Source: RGIG8700 sp045535635
GTDB taxonomy: Bacteria > Bacillota > Clostridia > RGIG6154
Assembly (NCBI GenBank): GCA_045535635.1
Contig: JAZSLZ010000070.1
Span: forward strand, 1 to 8,646
Reading direction: 5' to 3'
Length of the DNA: 8,646 nt
Under the pieces are notes generated by a model. That model worked only from the letters and a program-made list of their open reading frames with translations. It ran no database searches and was not told the origin of the DNA. How positions within the stretch are numbered: the first letter of the stretch is position 1; every line of letters begins with the position of its first letter. This document shows positions 1 to 6,993 of this stretch, in pieces. Position numbers and translations under genes: made by a program.

Positions 1-1176
1 GTTGCTGCACTTGAACTTTTCAATCAGAATATAGATGATAAGTACATCTATAATAATGATGGATCATTAATTCATGATTCTGCTTTAAAGCTTTCAACAC
101 TTGATGAAAGCAAAAAGGTAACATTATATGATTATTATTTAAACGGTTACAGTGATGGTTCTAACAAATTTGCTCTTTCAGATGCAGGTAAAGCTGCAGT
201 AAAGAGTGCATTAAAAGGTAAAGACTTCAAATCAGATGAAAAGAAAACAGCAACTGAAAAACTTTATGAAGCATTTATGGAGGCTGTTATCTTAAACGGT
301 GTATACATAAACAATACTACACTTAATGGAAGCTCAAATCCAGGCGTATCCGGACACGTTAATGGATTACTTACAACTGCAAATATGGAAGCAACAGGTG
401 TTACAGGTAATATAACAGGCTTTGTTGCCAACAAACTTGCAGGTACAGCTTCTATTGCAGATATTGATGCATTAAATCTATTAATTGCAGAGTATGCTAA
501 GCAAGAGTCACAGCAGGGCGGCGGTTCAACCGGCGGCGGTGGCGGAGGTGGAGCTTATGCACCTGGCATTTCTGCAGGAGGAACAATGGTTGTTACTCCA
601 GTAGTGAATGTAGACACAGCAAAACAGAACGACAAAAACGCAAGTGAAAACTACAAATACAACTTCTCTGATATAGCAGAAGTTGAATGGGCAATCAATG
701 CTATTGAAGACTTAAGCAACAAAGGTATCATTAATGGTACAGGCGACAGAAAGTTTGAACCACAGGGTACTGTTACAAGAGAACAGTTTGTAAAAATGCT
801 TTGCGTTGCACTTAACCTTACAGAAGAAGCTGAAATAAGCTTCAAAGATATTGCAAGTGATGACTGGTCACTCCCATATATCAAAAAAGCAGTTAAAGCT
901 GGTTTGATTTCAGGTATTGACGAAAACACATTTGGTTACGGAGTAGGCATTTCAAGACAGGATATTGCAGTTATACTCCACAGAACATTAAAAGATACAA
1001 AAGGTGATGCTCAGTTTGCAGACAACGCTGAAATTGCAGATTATGCAAAAGAGGCGGTTGGAGCACTTTCAGGTCTTAAAATCTTAAACGGATTTGAAGA
1101 CGGTAGCTTCAAACCAAATGCAAGTTGTACAAGAGCACAGGCGGCAGTAATTATTTATAATTACCTTAACAGATAA
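1..1176 (+). CDS. SLH-domain cell-surface protein, 5' end outside the window (partial)
   Basis: The frame is open from base 1 to the TAA at 1174-1176, so 391 residues are visible and the start lies upstream. The internal ATG at 277 has no ribosome site and is not the start. Visible residues 1-170 are an unrecognised, largely helical segment. A glycine-rich linker follows (about 173-185), then three SLH domains at about 220-275, 280-332 and 337-391, ending at the C-terminus. Each SLH domain carries a version of the conserved TRAE motif (TREQ, SRQD, TRAQ) and the usual hydrophobic pattern (for example FKDIASDDW). In known proteins, three C-terminal SLH domains bind pyruvylated secondary cell-wall polymer and hold an exported protein on the cell surface; I infer the same here. 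It is followed after 20 bp by another exported protein gene with no terminator between, so the two are probably co-transcribed. The function of the N-terminal part is unknown. Confidence 0.92.
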   Translation, partial: VAALELFNQNIDDKYIYNNDGSLIHDSALKLSTLDESKKVTLYDYYLNGYSDGSNKFALSDAGKAAVKSALKGKDFKSDEKKTATEKLYEAFMEAVILNGVYINNTTLNGSSNPGVSGHVNGLLTTANMEATGVTGNITGFVANKLAGTASIADIDALNLLIAEYAKQESQQGGGSTGGGGGGGAYAPGISAGGTMVVTPVVNVDTAKQNDKNASENYKYNFSDIAEVEWAINAIEDLSNKGIINGTGDRKFEPQGTVTREQFVKMLCVALNLTEEAEISFKDIASDDWSLPYIKKAVKAGLISGIDENTFGYGVGISRQDIAVILHRTLKDTKGDAQFADNAEIADYAKEAVGALSGLKILNGFEDGSFKPNASCTRAQAAVIIYNYLNR

Positions 1177-1196
1177 TCAGAAAGGAGAGAAAATAT

Positions 1197-4100
1197 ATGA
1201 TGAAAAAATTTATTTCTATTGTATTAACAATATGTATGCTTTTCAGCCTGATAACTGTTACTACAGCCGCTGAAATTTCAGAAGATGATAGACTTGCTCT
1301 TTTAAAAGCAAAAGATTATACATTTATTGACATTAATCCTAACATTGATGCTTTTGCATCAGCAGATGTAGTAAGAGACTATGCTGCTTATTTTGGTGTG
1401 GAGGCTGATGACTCAGCATCAGCATTCAATGAATTGCACACAGAAGATGGTTACACCTACAGAACAAGAATCCCAAGCAAAACACATGGCGGTATTGATA
1501 TTGACGGTACAGAAAGCTACTACAAAAAAGGTATAGGTTATTTTAAAATCGATGCAGAAAGAATACATTCAACACAAGGTCATTCTCCTTCACTCTTCTC
1601 TACAGAGTCATTTTGGCTTTCTGCGGAAGAACTTAAAACACATGAACTTAAGAAGTATGCAGGAGTTAAAAGCACAACAACAGCTAAAATGGTAGCAGCA
1701 GATCCTGAAACATACGCACCAGAAACATTCAACTTAGCAGATAAAGATAATGGTTATAATTATATGCCTGATGTTGATGGAGTAGAAGAAGTAGGTTCAA
1801 ATTACAATGTTATCCTTAAAGATAACAATTCAGATGCAAAATTCAAAATCGGTCCTATGAACGATAAGGAATTTGTTAAAAATGCTGTTGACTATGCTTA
1901 TGAGGGTGGCAAAGAGCATACTGTTGTACTTCCTACAGGTGTAAAAGGTGATAGCATTGCAATAGCAGCAACCACAGCAAATATTAACTCTGGTAGTGGA
2001 TCATCACCAGATATTTCATTTTCTCCTGCGGCAGCACTTTTATCAATTGAAATTAAATATACTGATAACGATGTTGAAACAAAGTATATGGTAATTACGA
2101 GCTTAACAAATGCCAATGATATGGTAAGCTCTGCTATTGTTTACGGTGAAAAATACGACAACGGAATAGAAATCGACTATACAACAGAAACAGCTTATTA
2201 TTCACAGCTTAAGTTCATGGACAAAGGCACAGGACTTACATTTGCTGATGTAACTTTCCCTGAAAATGTTAGCGGCGGTGACTTAAACTTTGGTTTTGCT
2301 TTAAGAGCAAATCAGCACGACACAGGAGCTGATTTCTCAAATATGATTAACGTAGGAACATTCAGCCTTAAAGATAAAGAAATTTCTACAATTAAGTTTG
2401 TAAAAGATGAGTATCCTGGAGATAATGCTATTGGAGGAATCATTCCTCTATACACAGTAAGTAAAACATCTGGCGCTATATCAAAAAATGTAAGAGCACT
2501 TGTTCCTGTTGAAGTAGCAGGCGGCGAAGATGATAAAGTATATTTCTTATACGTTGGTAGAGTAACTCAGCAGTCTGCAGTTTTTGGTGCAACAGTTATC
2601 AATAAATCACTTCAGGACAAAATCGACGCAATTAACGCAAAGCTTAAACTTGTTGATGATGAAACAACTGAAAGCGACTGCGAAGCAATTAACAAAGAAA
2701 TCCAGGCTTTAAAGGCAGAAAGCGACCTTGTTAAAGACAGCGATTTCAATAAAGAAAAATATGATATTATTAAAGAAAAGCTTCTTGCAGGTGCACAGAA
2801 AAAAATCAAAGCAGTTGAAGCTGCTATCGAAGGACTTGCTGATACATACACATATTCAATGAAGGAAACTTTTGTTTCAGTTTATGCAGACTATGACTTC
2901 TTAATTAATAACGGTATTGATAAAAGCGAAATCAATCCTAAGTTAGTCACCAAGATTGAAGAACTTAATGAACAGTTTGAAAAAGCTGATAAGTTCGAGA
3001 ATATGGTTTCAGCATGGAAAGAGTATTCTTACACAATGAATGCTGATGTAGTAGATGCATATAATCAATTAGAAGAAATTTCATCTATGGTAGCAGAAGA
3101 AACAGTTACAACTGTTGAAGAATATTATCAGTTAGCAGATAAAGCAAAAGAAATTGATAAAAAAATCAATGCTCTTAACAAGGATTATGCAACAGAAATG
3201 CTTGAAGAGGTTCTTGCTATTGAAGCTGAAGTAAACGAATTTGTTGAAAACGGTGGAAGCAGAGCTGCTTTTGAACATATTGCAAAACTCGAAGAACTTG
3301 TTAAATCTGCAGCAGATGATATTCTTAAGGAAGATATAATTAAAGTAACAGAAAGAATAGAGGCACTTAAAGAACTTCCATATTCAACAGAAATAAAAGC
3401 TGAAATTGAAGCATTAGATGCAGAGGTTAAATCTATTGAAGAAAGAGGTGGAGAAGTTTCTGCTGCGTTAAAGGATGTCATTGCAAGATTACTTAATCAG
3501 AAGAACGAAGCTCCATTCTATGTTACACAGAAATTAAATTATTCAAGAGACATTTTTGAAGATGTTAAAAAATACACAGCACAGGGATATGCAGATAAAG
3601 AGAATAAAGTATATGTATATCCTGCTGATGCATGGCAGCCAACTGTTACAGCAGTTGCAGGAAACAAGATGGGATTTGATGAAGGCGAGTTTGTTAATCA
3701 GTTGAAAGTTGACAACAACAATTTTGCAACAGTAAATAATATTCCTTATCAATTCGGACCTATTATATCTGCTGTTCATGGTAAGAACAATGAGCCTAAC
3801 TCAATAAATGCTGCAGATAGCTCAAGCGTTATAGAAATAGATGTTAACCAGCTTCCTTATGAAGAGCTTTATCTTGTTGGCTGGACAATGGTTGATAAAT
3901 CATCGGCGGTTATCACCTACAAATATGCAGACGGTTCAACTTCAACAGAAATGAATCTTAAAGCATTCAGAGGCGGTTACACAGGAACACCAAGTGGTGA
4001 TGAGTACACTGAAATTCTTAACCCAGATCTTGGTATCCCTTATTGGAGAGCATATTCAAGTACTGCTGTAGCTGATCAGACAAACGGATACGGCGGTTAT

Positions 4101-4976
4101 AGAATTTATGTATTTTCACACAAATTAACACCTGATGATAAAAAAGTATTAAAATCTATAAAAATTGAGGCTTCTCAGCAAGACCTTAACGTACTTGCTT
4201 TAACAGGCAAGGTAGCAAACAGCGGTATTATTTCAAACAAACTTGATGAAACTATGGCAGCTTTTGCAGGTGAAAATACAGATGACCAGGTAAGAAATCT
4301 TGTTAAAGAAGCACAGAAATATATGGATGTACTTGATGGTAAGAAAGTAGCTTATGAACCAACATACGCTACAACCGTTCAGCAGTACAAAGAAGAATAT
4401 ATTACAGTTGAATCAGTTGAATGTTATACAGATACAGACAACAGAAACATTACTGTTAAATTCACAGGTGCTATAGATAAAGACAGCATTTCAAATCAGA
4501 ACTTCGTATTGAAGAAAGATGGCGTAGTTGTTGAAAATTACAAAGTTGAAATGGTTTCTGACAAAGAAGTAAAAATTACATTTAAAAACGCATTTGACTA
4601 TGAATGTGCTTACTCATTAGAAATCAGTGCTAATGTAAGCAATGACGAAAAGACTGTAACTTTGGGAGCAACAGAAGTTTACGATTATGACGGACTTGCT
4701 GCAGTAGATGTTAAAGTAACTTACGAAGACAAGGAAATCAAAATTTATGTTAAGAATAACTTAAATGAAAAACTTGAAAACTTTGTAGTTATGACAGGTG
4801 CATTTAACGAAAATAATGCGTTAGTAAAATTTGAACCGGTTTCAGGATCACTTGAAGCAGGAGCAGAATTTACAAAGACAATTGTTTTCAATACTACTGC
4901 ACCAAAAATCAGCTGTGATGTAATTACATCTCTTGATGAAGCTAAATTAATCTTTGGTCACATTGATTTAAAATAA
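1197..4976 (+). CDS. Large exported multidomain protein with duplicated beta-sandwich regions, helical middle and Ig-like domain; function unknown
   Basis: This is a 1259-residue protein. The site AAAGGAGAG (1181-1189) places the start at the ATG at 1197; the adjacent ATG at 1200 is possible but further from the site. Residues 1-25 are a signal peptide (KK, hydrophobic core, likely cleavage after TAA). No SLH domain, LPXTG motif or C-terminal membrane segment is present, so it is probably released or held by other proteins. About 171-425 and 800-1005 look like two copies of one beta-sandwich fold: FKIGP at 216-220 matches YQFGP at 851-855, both continue to an LP and a YTD/YAD turn, and both end in an L-x-D-K...IK strand. 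This pattern recalls galactose-binding-like modules of clostridial carbohydrate enzymes (inference). About 469-770 is charged and helical, probably coiled coil. About 1067-1165 resembles an SbsA-type Ig domain, followed by a final beta domain (1168-1259). No catalytic motif was seen. It likely shares a transcript with the SLH gene upstream. The reading frame and export are sure; the role is not known. Confidence 0.9.
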   Translation: MMKKFISIVLTICMLFSLITVTTAAEISEDDRLALLKAKDYTFIDINPNIDAFASADVVRDYAAYFGVEADDSASAFNELHTEDGYTYRTRIPSKTHGGIDIDGTESYYKKGIGYFKIDAERIHSTQGHSPSLFSTESFWLSAEELKTHELKKYAGVKSTTTAKMVAADPETYAPETFNLADKDNGYNYMPDVDGVEEVGSNYNVILKDNNSDAKFKIGPMNDKEFVKNAVDYAYEGGKEHTVVLPTGVKGDSIAIAATTANINSGSGSSPDISFSPAAALLSIEIKYTDNDVETKYMVITSLTNANDMVSSAIVYGEKYDNGIEIDYTTETAYYSQLKFMDKGTGLTFADVTFPENVSGGDLNFGFALRANQHDTGADFSNMINVGTFSLKDKEISTIKFVKDEYPGDNAIGGIIPLYTVSKTSGAISKNVRALVPVEVAGGEDDKVYFLYVGRVTQQSAVFGATVINKSLQDKIDAINAKLKLVDDETTESDCEAINKEIQALKAESDLVKDSDFNKEKYDIIKEKLLAGAQKKIKAVEAAIEGLADTYTYSMKETFVSVYADYDFLINNGIDKSEINPKLVTKIEELNEQFEKADKFENMVSAWKEYSYTMNADVVDAYNQLEEISSMVAEETVTTVEEYYQLADKAKEIDKKINALNKDYATEMLEEVLAIEAEVNEFVENGGSRAAFEHIAKLEELVKSAADDILKEDIIKVTERIEALKELPYSTEIKAEIEALDAEVKSIEERGGEVSAALKDVIARLLNQKNEAPFYVTQKLNYSRDIFEDVKKYTAQGYADKENKVYVYPADAWQPTVTAVAGNKMGFDEGEFVNQLKVDNNNFATVNNIPYQFGPIISAVHGKNNEPNSINAADSSSVIEIDVNQLPYEELYLVGWTMVDKSSAVITYKYADGSTSTEMNLKAFRGGYTGTPSGDEYTEILNPDLGIPYWRAYSSTAVADQTNGYGGYRIYVFSHKLTPDDKKVLKSIKIEASQQDLNVLALTGKVANSGIISNKLDETMAAFAGENTDDQVRNLVKEAQKYMDVLDGKKVAYEPTYATTVQQYKEEYITVESVECYTDTDNRNITVKFTGAIDKDSISNQNFVLKKDGVVVENYKVEMVSDKEVKITFKNAFDYECAYSLEISANVSNDEKTVTLGATEVYDYDGLAAVDVKVTYEDKEIKIYVKNNLNEKLENFVVMTGAFNENNALVKFEPVSGSLEAGAEFTKTIVFNTTAPKISCDVITSLDEAKLIFGHIDLK

Positions 4977-4988
4977 TAAGTATTTTCA

Positions 4989-5017
4989 GAAAGTGCCCCT
5001 TGGGCACTTTCTTTTTT
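4989..5017 (+). terminator. Intrinsic terminator of the 1-4976 gene pair
   Basis: A perfect 10-bp stem (GAAAGTGCCC at 4989-4998 pairing with 5002-5011) closes a 3-base loop and is followed by six T (5012-5017). It lies 12 bases after the stop codon of the large exported protein. Confidence 0.95.
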
Positions 5018-5026
5018 ATGCATAAT

Positions 5027-5060
5027 AAAAAAAGCAACTGAAATTAATCAGTTGCTTTTT
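5027..5060 (-). terminator. Intrinsic terminator of the minus-strand RHH gene, possibly bidirectional
   Basis: A 13-bp inverted repeat (5029-5041 with 5048-5060) surrounds a 6-base loop. Read on the minus strand the stem ends in seven T (5033 down to 5027), a good terminator. The stem lies over the last codons of the RHH gene and its TAA stop is in the loop. On the plus strand it has five T within the stem and could back up the stronger terminator at 4989-5017. Confidence 0.85.
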
Positions 5061-5199
5061 CTATAAGTTTAATATGTTCTTTAAGTACGATGTTTATATA
5101 TTGTGAAAGTGAGCGGTCATCTTCTTCTGCAGCTATTCTTATCTTTTCCAAAATGTCATTGTCTATGGTTATGCTAATTTTTTCCTTTAACGGTTTCAT
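5044..5199 (-). CDS. Small ribbon-helix-helix (CopG/Arc-type) DNA-binding protein
   Basis: The ATG at 5199 (minus strand) opens a 51-residue frame ending at TAA, 5046-5044. A G-rich ribosome site (GGGGGTG, 5211-5205) lies 5 bases before the start. The protein has the full plan of an RHH repressor: a basic N-terminus, a short strand KISITID (residues 7-13), helix A (about 15-27, DILEKIRIAAEE), a turn at DDRS, and helix B beginning SLSQYINIVLKEHI (31-44). RHH proteins of this size act as dimers whose paired N-terminal strands enter the DNA major groove, often on repeated sites, and many repress their own gene. It lies divergent to the stalk-protein operon, with 10-bp direct repeats between the two, which fits a local regulator (inference). 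RHH proteins are also antitoxins, but no toxin gene is next to it: its 3' neighbour converges on it and its 5' neighbour is a long exported protein. The fold assignment is firm; the target is inferred. Confidence 0.85.
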   Translation of the reverse strand: MKPLKEKISITIDNDILEKIRIAAEEDDRSLSQYINIVLKEHIKLIEKATD

Positions 5200-5217
5200 C
5201 TTTACACCCCCAAAATC

Positions 5218-5233
5218 ATTATACCCTATTATA
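5218..5233 (-). promoter_or_regulatory. Candidate -10 boxes for the minus-strand RHH gene
   Basis: Two perfect TATAAT hexamers occur on the minus strand, at 5233-5228 and 5223-5218, exactly 10 bp apart. The first would start RNA near 5221, leaving a short leader with the ribosome site. The second would start it within the ribosome site and is less likely to be used. Neither has a well-spaced -35 box: TTGTCA at 5250-5245 is 11 or 21 bp away. The exact promoter is therefore uncertain. Confidence 0.4.
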
Positions 5234-5243
5234 GTCTAAAGTA

Positions 5244-5272
5244 TTGACAAATAGGATGAAGTAGGATAAAAT
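5244..5272 (+). promoter_or_regulatory. Sigma-A-type promoter of the stalk-protein operon
   Basis: TTGACA (5244-5249), a 17-bp spacer and TAAAAT (5267-5272) form a near-consensus promoter. Transcription would begin near 5279, giving a leader of about 60 bases before the ATG at 5341. The -10 box is built from the end of the second and the start of the third 10-bp repeat, so a protein bound there would block it. Confidence 0.85.
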
Positions 5273-5280
5273 AGGATAAA
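5251..5280 (+). repeat. Three 10-bp direct repeats (candidate RHH operator)
   Basis: Units at 5251-5260, 5261-5270 and 5271-5280 follow the consensus RTAGGATRAA, with the core TAGGAT exact in all three (5252, 5262, 5272). The period is exactly 10 bp, about one helical turn, so the cores face the same side of the DNA. A degenerate copy, TAGTCT, lies in the same phase at 5232-5237, and a near-match in inverted orientation (TAGGGT on the minus strand, 5228-5223) lies by the minus-strand -10 boxes. Repeated short sites are typical of cooperative RHH binding; the link to the adjacent RHH gene is inference. Confidence 0.75.
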
Positions 5281-5292
5281 TAGTCAGTGCGT

Positions 5293-5304
5293 ATTGATAT
5301 CAAT
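5293..5304. repeat. Perfect 12-bp palindrome in the operon leader
   Basis: ATTGATATCAAT is a perfect palindrome about 14 bp downstream of the predicted start of transcription. With no loop it cannot make a good RNA hairpin, so if functional it is a DNA site for a dimeric protein. It may also be chance in AT-rich DNA. Confidence 0.4.
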
Positions 5305-5322
5305 CCGAATATGTGATAAAAT
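5294..5322 (+). promoter_or_regulatory. Possible second promoter, weakly supported
   Basis: TTGATA (5294-5299), 17 bp and TAAAAT (5317-5322) repeat the layout of the main promoter exactly 50 bp downstream. Transcription would start near 5329, at the ribosome site itself, so any message would be almost leaderless and poorly translated. Confidence 0.3.
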
Positions 5323-5328
5323 ATTTAT

Positions 5329-5336
5329 GAGGTGAT
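5329..5336 (+). promoter_or_regulatory. Ribosome-binding site that fixes the start at 5341
   Basis: GAGGTGAT is a strong Shine-Dalgarno match, with the ATG at 5341 at normal spacing. The in-frame GTG at 5332 and ATG at 5335 lie inside it and cannot be the start. Confidence 0.85.
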
Positions 5337-5340
5337 GAAT

Positions 5341-6993
5341 ATGAAAAAGAAAATTTTGATGCTTTTATGTGTTTTTATGCTCTTGAGTGTGCCTGCGTTA
5401 GCTAAGAATGTTAATGTAACAATACCGCAGTTTGATGTGAAATTTAACGGCACTGAAGTTGAAAATGAGTACAGACAATTTCCTCTGATTGTATATAAAG
5501 ATATAACATATTTTCCTATGACATATTACGATTCAAGATTTTTAGGTCTTGAAACTATGTGGGATAATGATACAAGAACACTTGCCATAACAAAGGAAAA
5601 TATTACCTGTGAATACAGAGATTACAATCTGCCATGGAAAAATTCAGGCAGATTAAATGCAACTATATGTGATTTTAATATTGTTATTAATGAAAAAGAG
5701 GTTGAAAATTCAAAAGAAGAATATCCTCTTTTAACATTTAATGATGTTACATATTTTCCATTAACCTGGCGATTTGCTGTTGATGAATTCGGATGGGAAT
5801 ATGAATTTACAGCAGAAAAAGGTCTGGATATAAAATCAGACAATTATCATACAGAAATTATAAATCTTCCTTATGTTTCAGGTTCGGTTGCAACTGATGG
5901 GAAATATTACTATTACAACGGAAGTGTTAATGATAAAAGAGTGGTGCTGAGAGCAGAAACTTCTGATATTTCTAATCCGCAGATTATCCACGAGCTTCCT
6001 GATACACCTGTCAGCAGAAGTGCAAATTTCAGCGAAGAAAACGGAGAGGTATATATAAGCTACTCAGCAGGCTCAGGTGCTATTATGAGCACACAGTATT
6101 ACTACAAAATAGAAAAAGACGGCACTTTAACAAATCAGAAGCCAAAGAACTATTCAGGGGGTAAGCACGGCTACAGCGAAACTACAGTTGAAAAAGATGG
6201 AATATTTGTAAGATTTGAGAATAAGTATGTTGACAGTGGTTCTGATATAACGTATAAAATCGGAGATAATGAGTATGATGTTGAAGAAATGCCAGGGAGA
6301 GTGCGTCTTGGAAAAAAAAGAGGCGATATGACGGATTACAACGCCTTTAAAGAAAACTGTGTACAGATATATAAAGGCAAAATATATTATGTAGCAACAG
6401 ACCTTGACACAAATGATGACAGTGCACTTTACTGCATAGACACAAAAACAGGTGAGCATAAAAAAATACTTGACAGCATAATGGGATTTCATGTATACAA
6501 TGGCTGGGTTGCTGAAGAAAATGCAAACAGCACAATGATTGTATATGACAATAACGGCAAGGTAATGCGTTATACTGAACTTAATAATGACATAAGAGAA
6601 GTTTGCGAAAATGAAAACAATGAAGGTCTTATGCTTGATAGTGCATCAGGAGATTTTACCATATATGCAGTATTAAAAAGCATTTATGGCAATAAAACAG
6701 TAGTCAGAGCATATTCTAATTACGCAGCAGGAGCTTCAAGTCTTAACGGAGCAACTATGTTTGAAACAAAGACAGGAACATCTACAGCAAAAAGCGGAAA
6801 GTGGCTTATAGTTACGATACACGGAGAGTCCCCTGAAGATGATGTAAGACTTATAGTAATAGATAGCGAAGGCTTTATGAAGAGTTTTAAAACATCAGAT
6901 GTAGTGGGAAGTGTATTTGTATATCAGGACACCTTGCTTTATACAACAGACGGAAATAAAGTTGTAAAAGTAAACTTAGGAGAAGAAGTATGA
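5341..6993 (+). CDS. Exported protein with two stalk (copper amine oxidase N-terminal-like) domains and a propeller-like C-terminal part
   Basis: The protein has 550 residues. Residues 1-21 are a signal peptide with likely cleavage after ALA (19-21). Two tandem stalk-type modules follow at about 22-85 and 104-168. Each starts with a V/A-x-TI(P/C) strand, then a short 'FN/INEKEVEN'-like turn, a YFP(M/L)T core (57-61 and 138-142) and, in the second, a helix with FAVDEFGW. This matches the pattern of copper amine oxidase N-terminal-like domains common in secreted Firmicutes proteins; they are structural and do not imply copper or oxidase activity. The remaining part (about 172-550) is beta-rich, with repeated YYY/IYYV strands and a segment ALYCIDTKTGEHKKIL near 362, suggesting a DUF5050-like beta-propeller (moderate). 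Its start lies 68 bp after the last base of the main -10 box, and its stop overlaps the next gene by 4 bp. No wall anchor is seen. Role unknown; a surface or binding protein is likely. Confidence 0.9.
   Translation: MKKKILMLLCVFMLLSVPALAKNVNVTIPQFDVKFNGTEVENEYRQFPLIVYKDITYFPMTYYDSRFLGLETMWDNDTRTLAITKENITCEYRDYNLPWKNSGRLNATICDFNIVINEKEVENSKEEYPLLTFNDVTYFPLTWRFAVDEFGWEYEFTAEKGLDIKSDNYHTEIINLPYVSGSVATDGKYYYYNGSVNDKRVVLRAETSDISNPQIIHELPDTPVSRSANFSEENGEVYISYSAGSGAIMSTQYYYKIEKDGTLTNQKPKNYSGGKHGYSETTVEKDGIFVRFENKYVDSGSDITYKIGDNEYDVEEMPGRVRLGKKRGDMTDYNAFKENCVQIYKGKIYYVATDLDTNDDSALYCIDTKTGEHKKILDSIMGFHVYNGWVAEENANSTMIVYDNNGKVMRYTELNNDIREVCENENNEGLMLDSASGDFTIYAVLKSIYGNKTVVRAYSNYAAGASSLNGATMFETKTGTSTAKSGKWLIVTIHGESPEDDVRLIVIDSEGFMKSFKTSDVVGSVFVYQDTLLYTTDGNKVVKVNLGEEV

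Noticed and set aside
277..1176. ATG at 277 as the start of the SLH protein
   Set aside because: The same frame is open back to base 1 without a stop and there is no ribosome site before 277, so it is an internal methionine of a longer protein.
651..3779. Minus-strand open frames within the SLH and large exported protein genes
   Set aside because: They are antisense to well-supported coding frames, have serine-, leucine- or cysteine-rich low-complexity translations typical of reversed codons, and no ribosome sites or domains.
5044..5199. RHH gene as half of a toxin-antitoxin pair
   Set aside because: No short toxin-like frame lies beside it: one side is a terminator and a convergent gene, the other a divergent promoter and a long exported protein.
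5332..5340. Upstream GTG/ATG starts for the first stalk protein
   Set aside because: They lie within the ribosome-binding site GAGGTGAT; the ATG at 5341 has correct spacing and begins a normal signal peptide.
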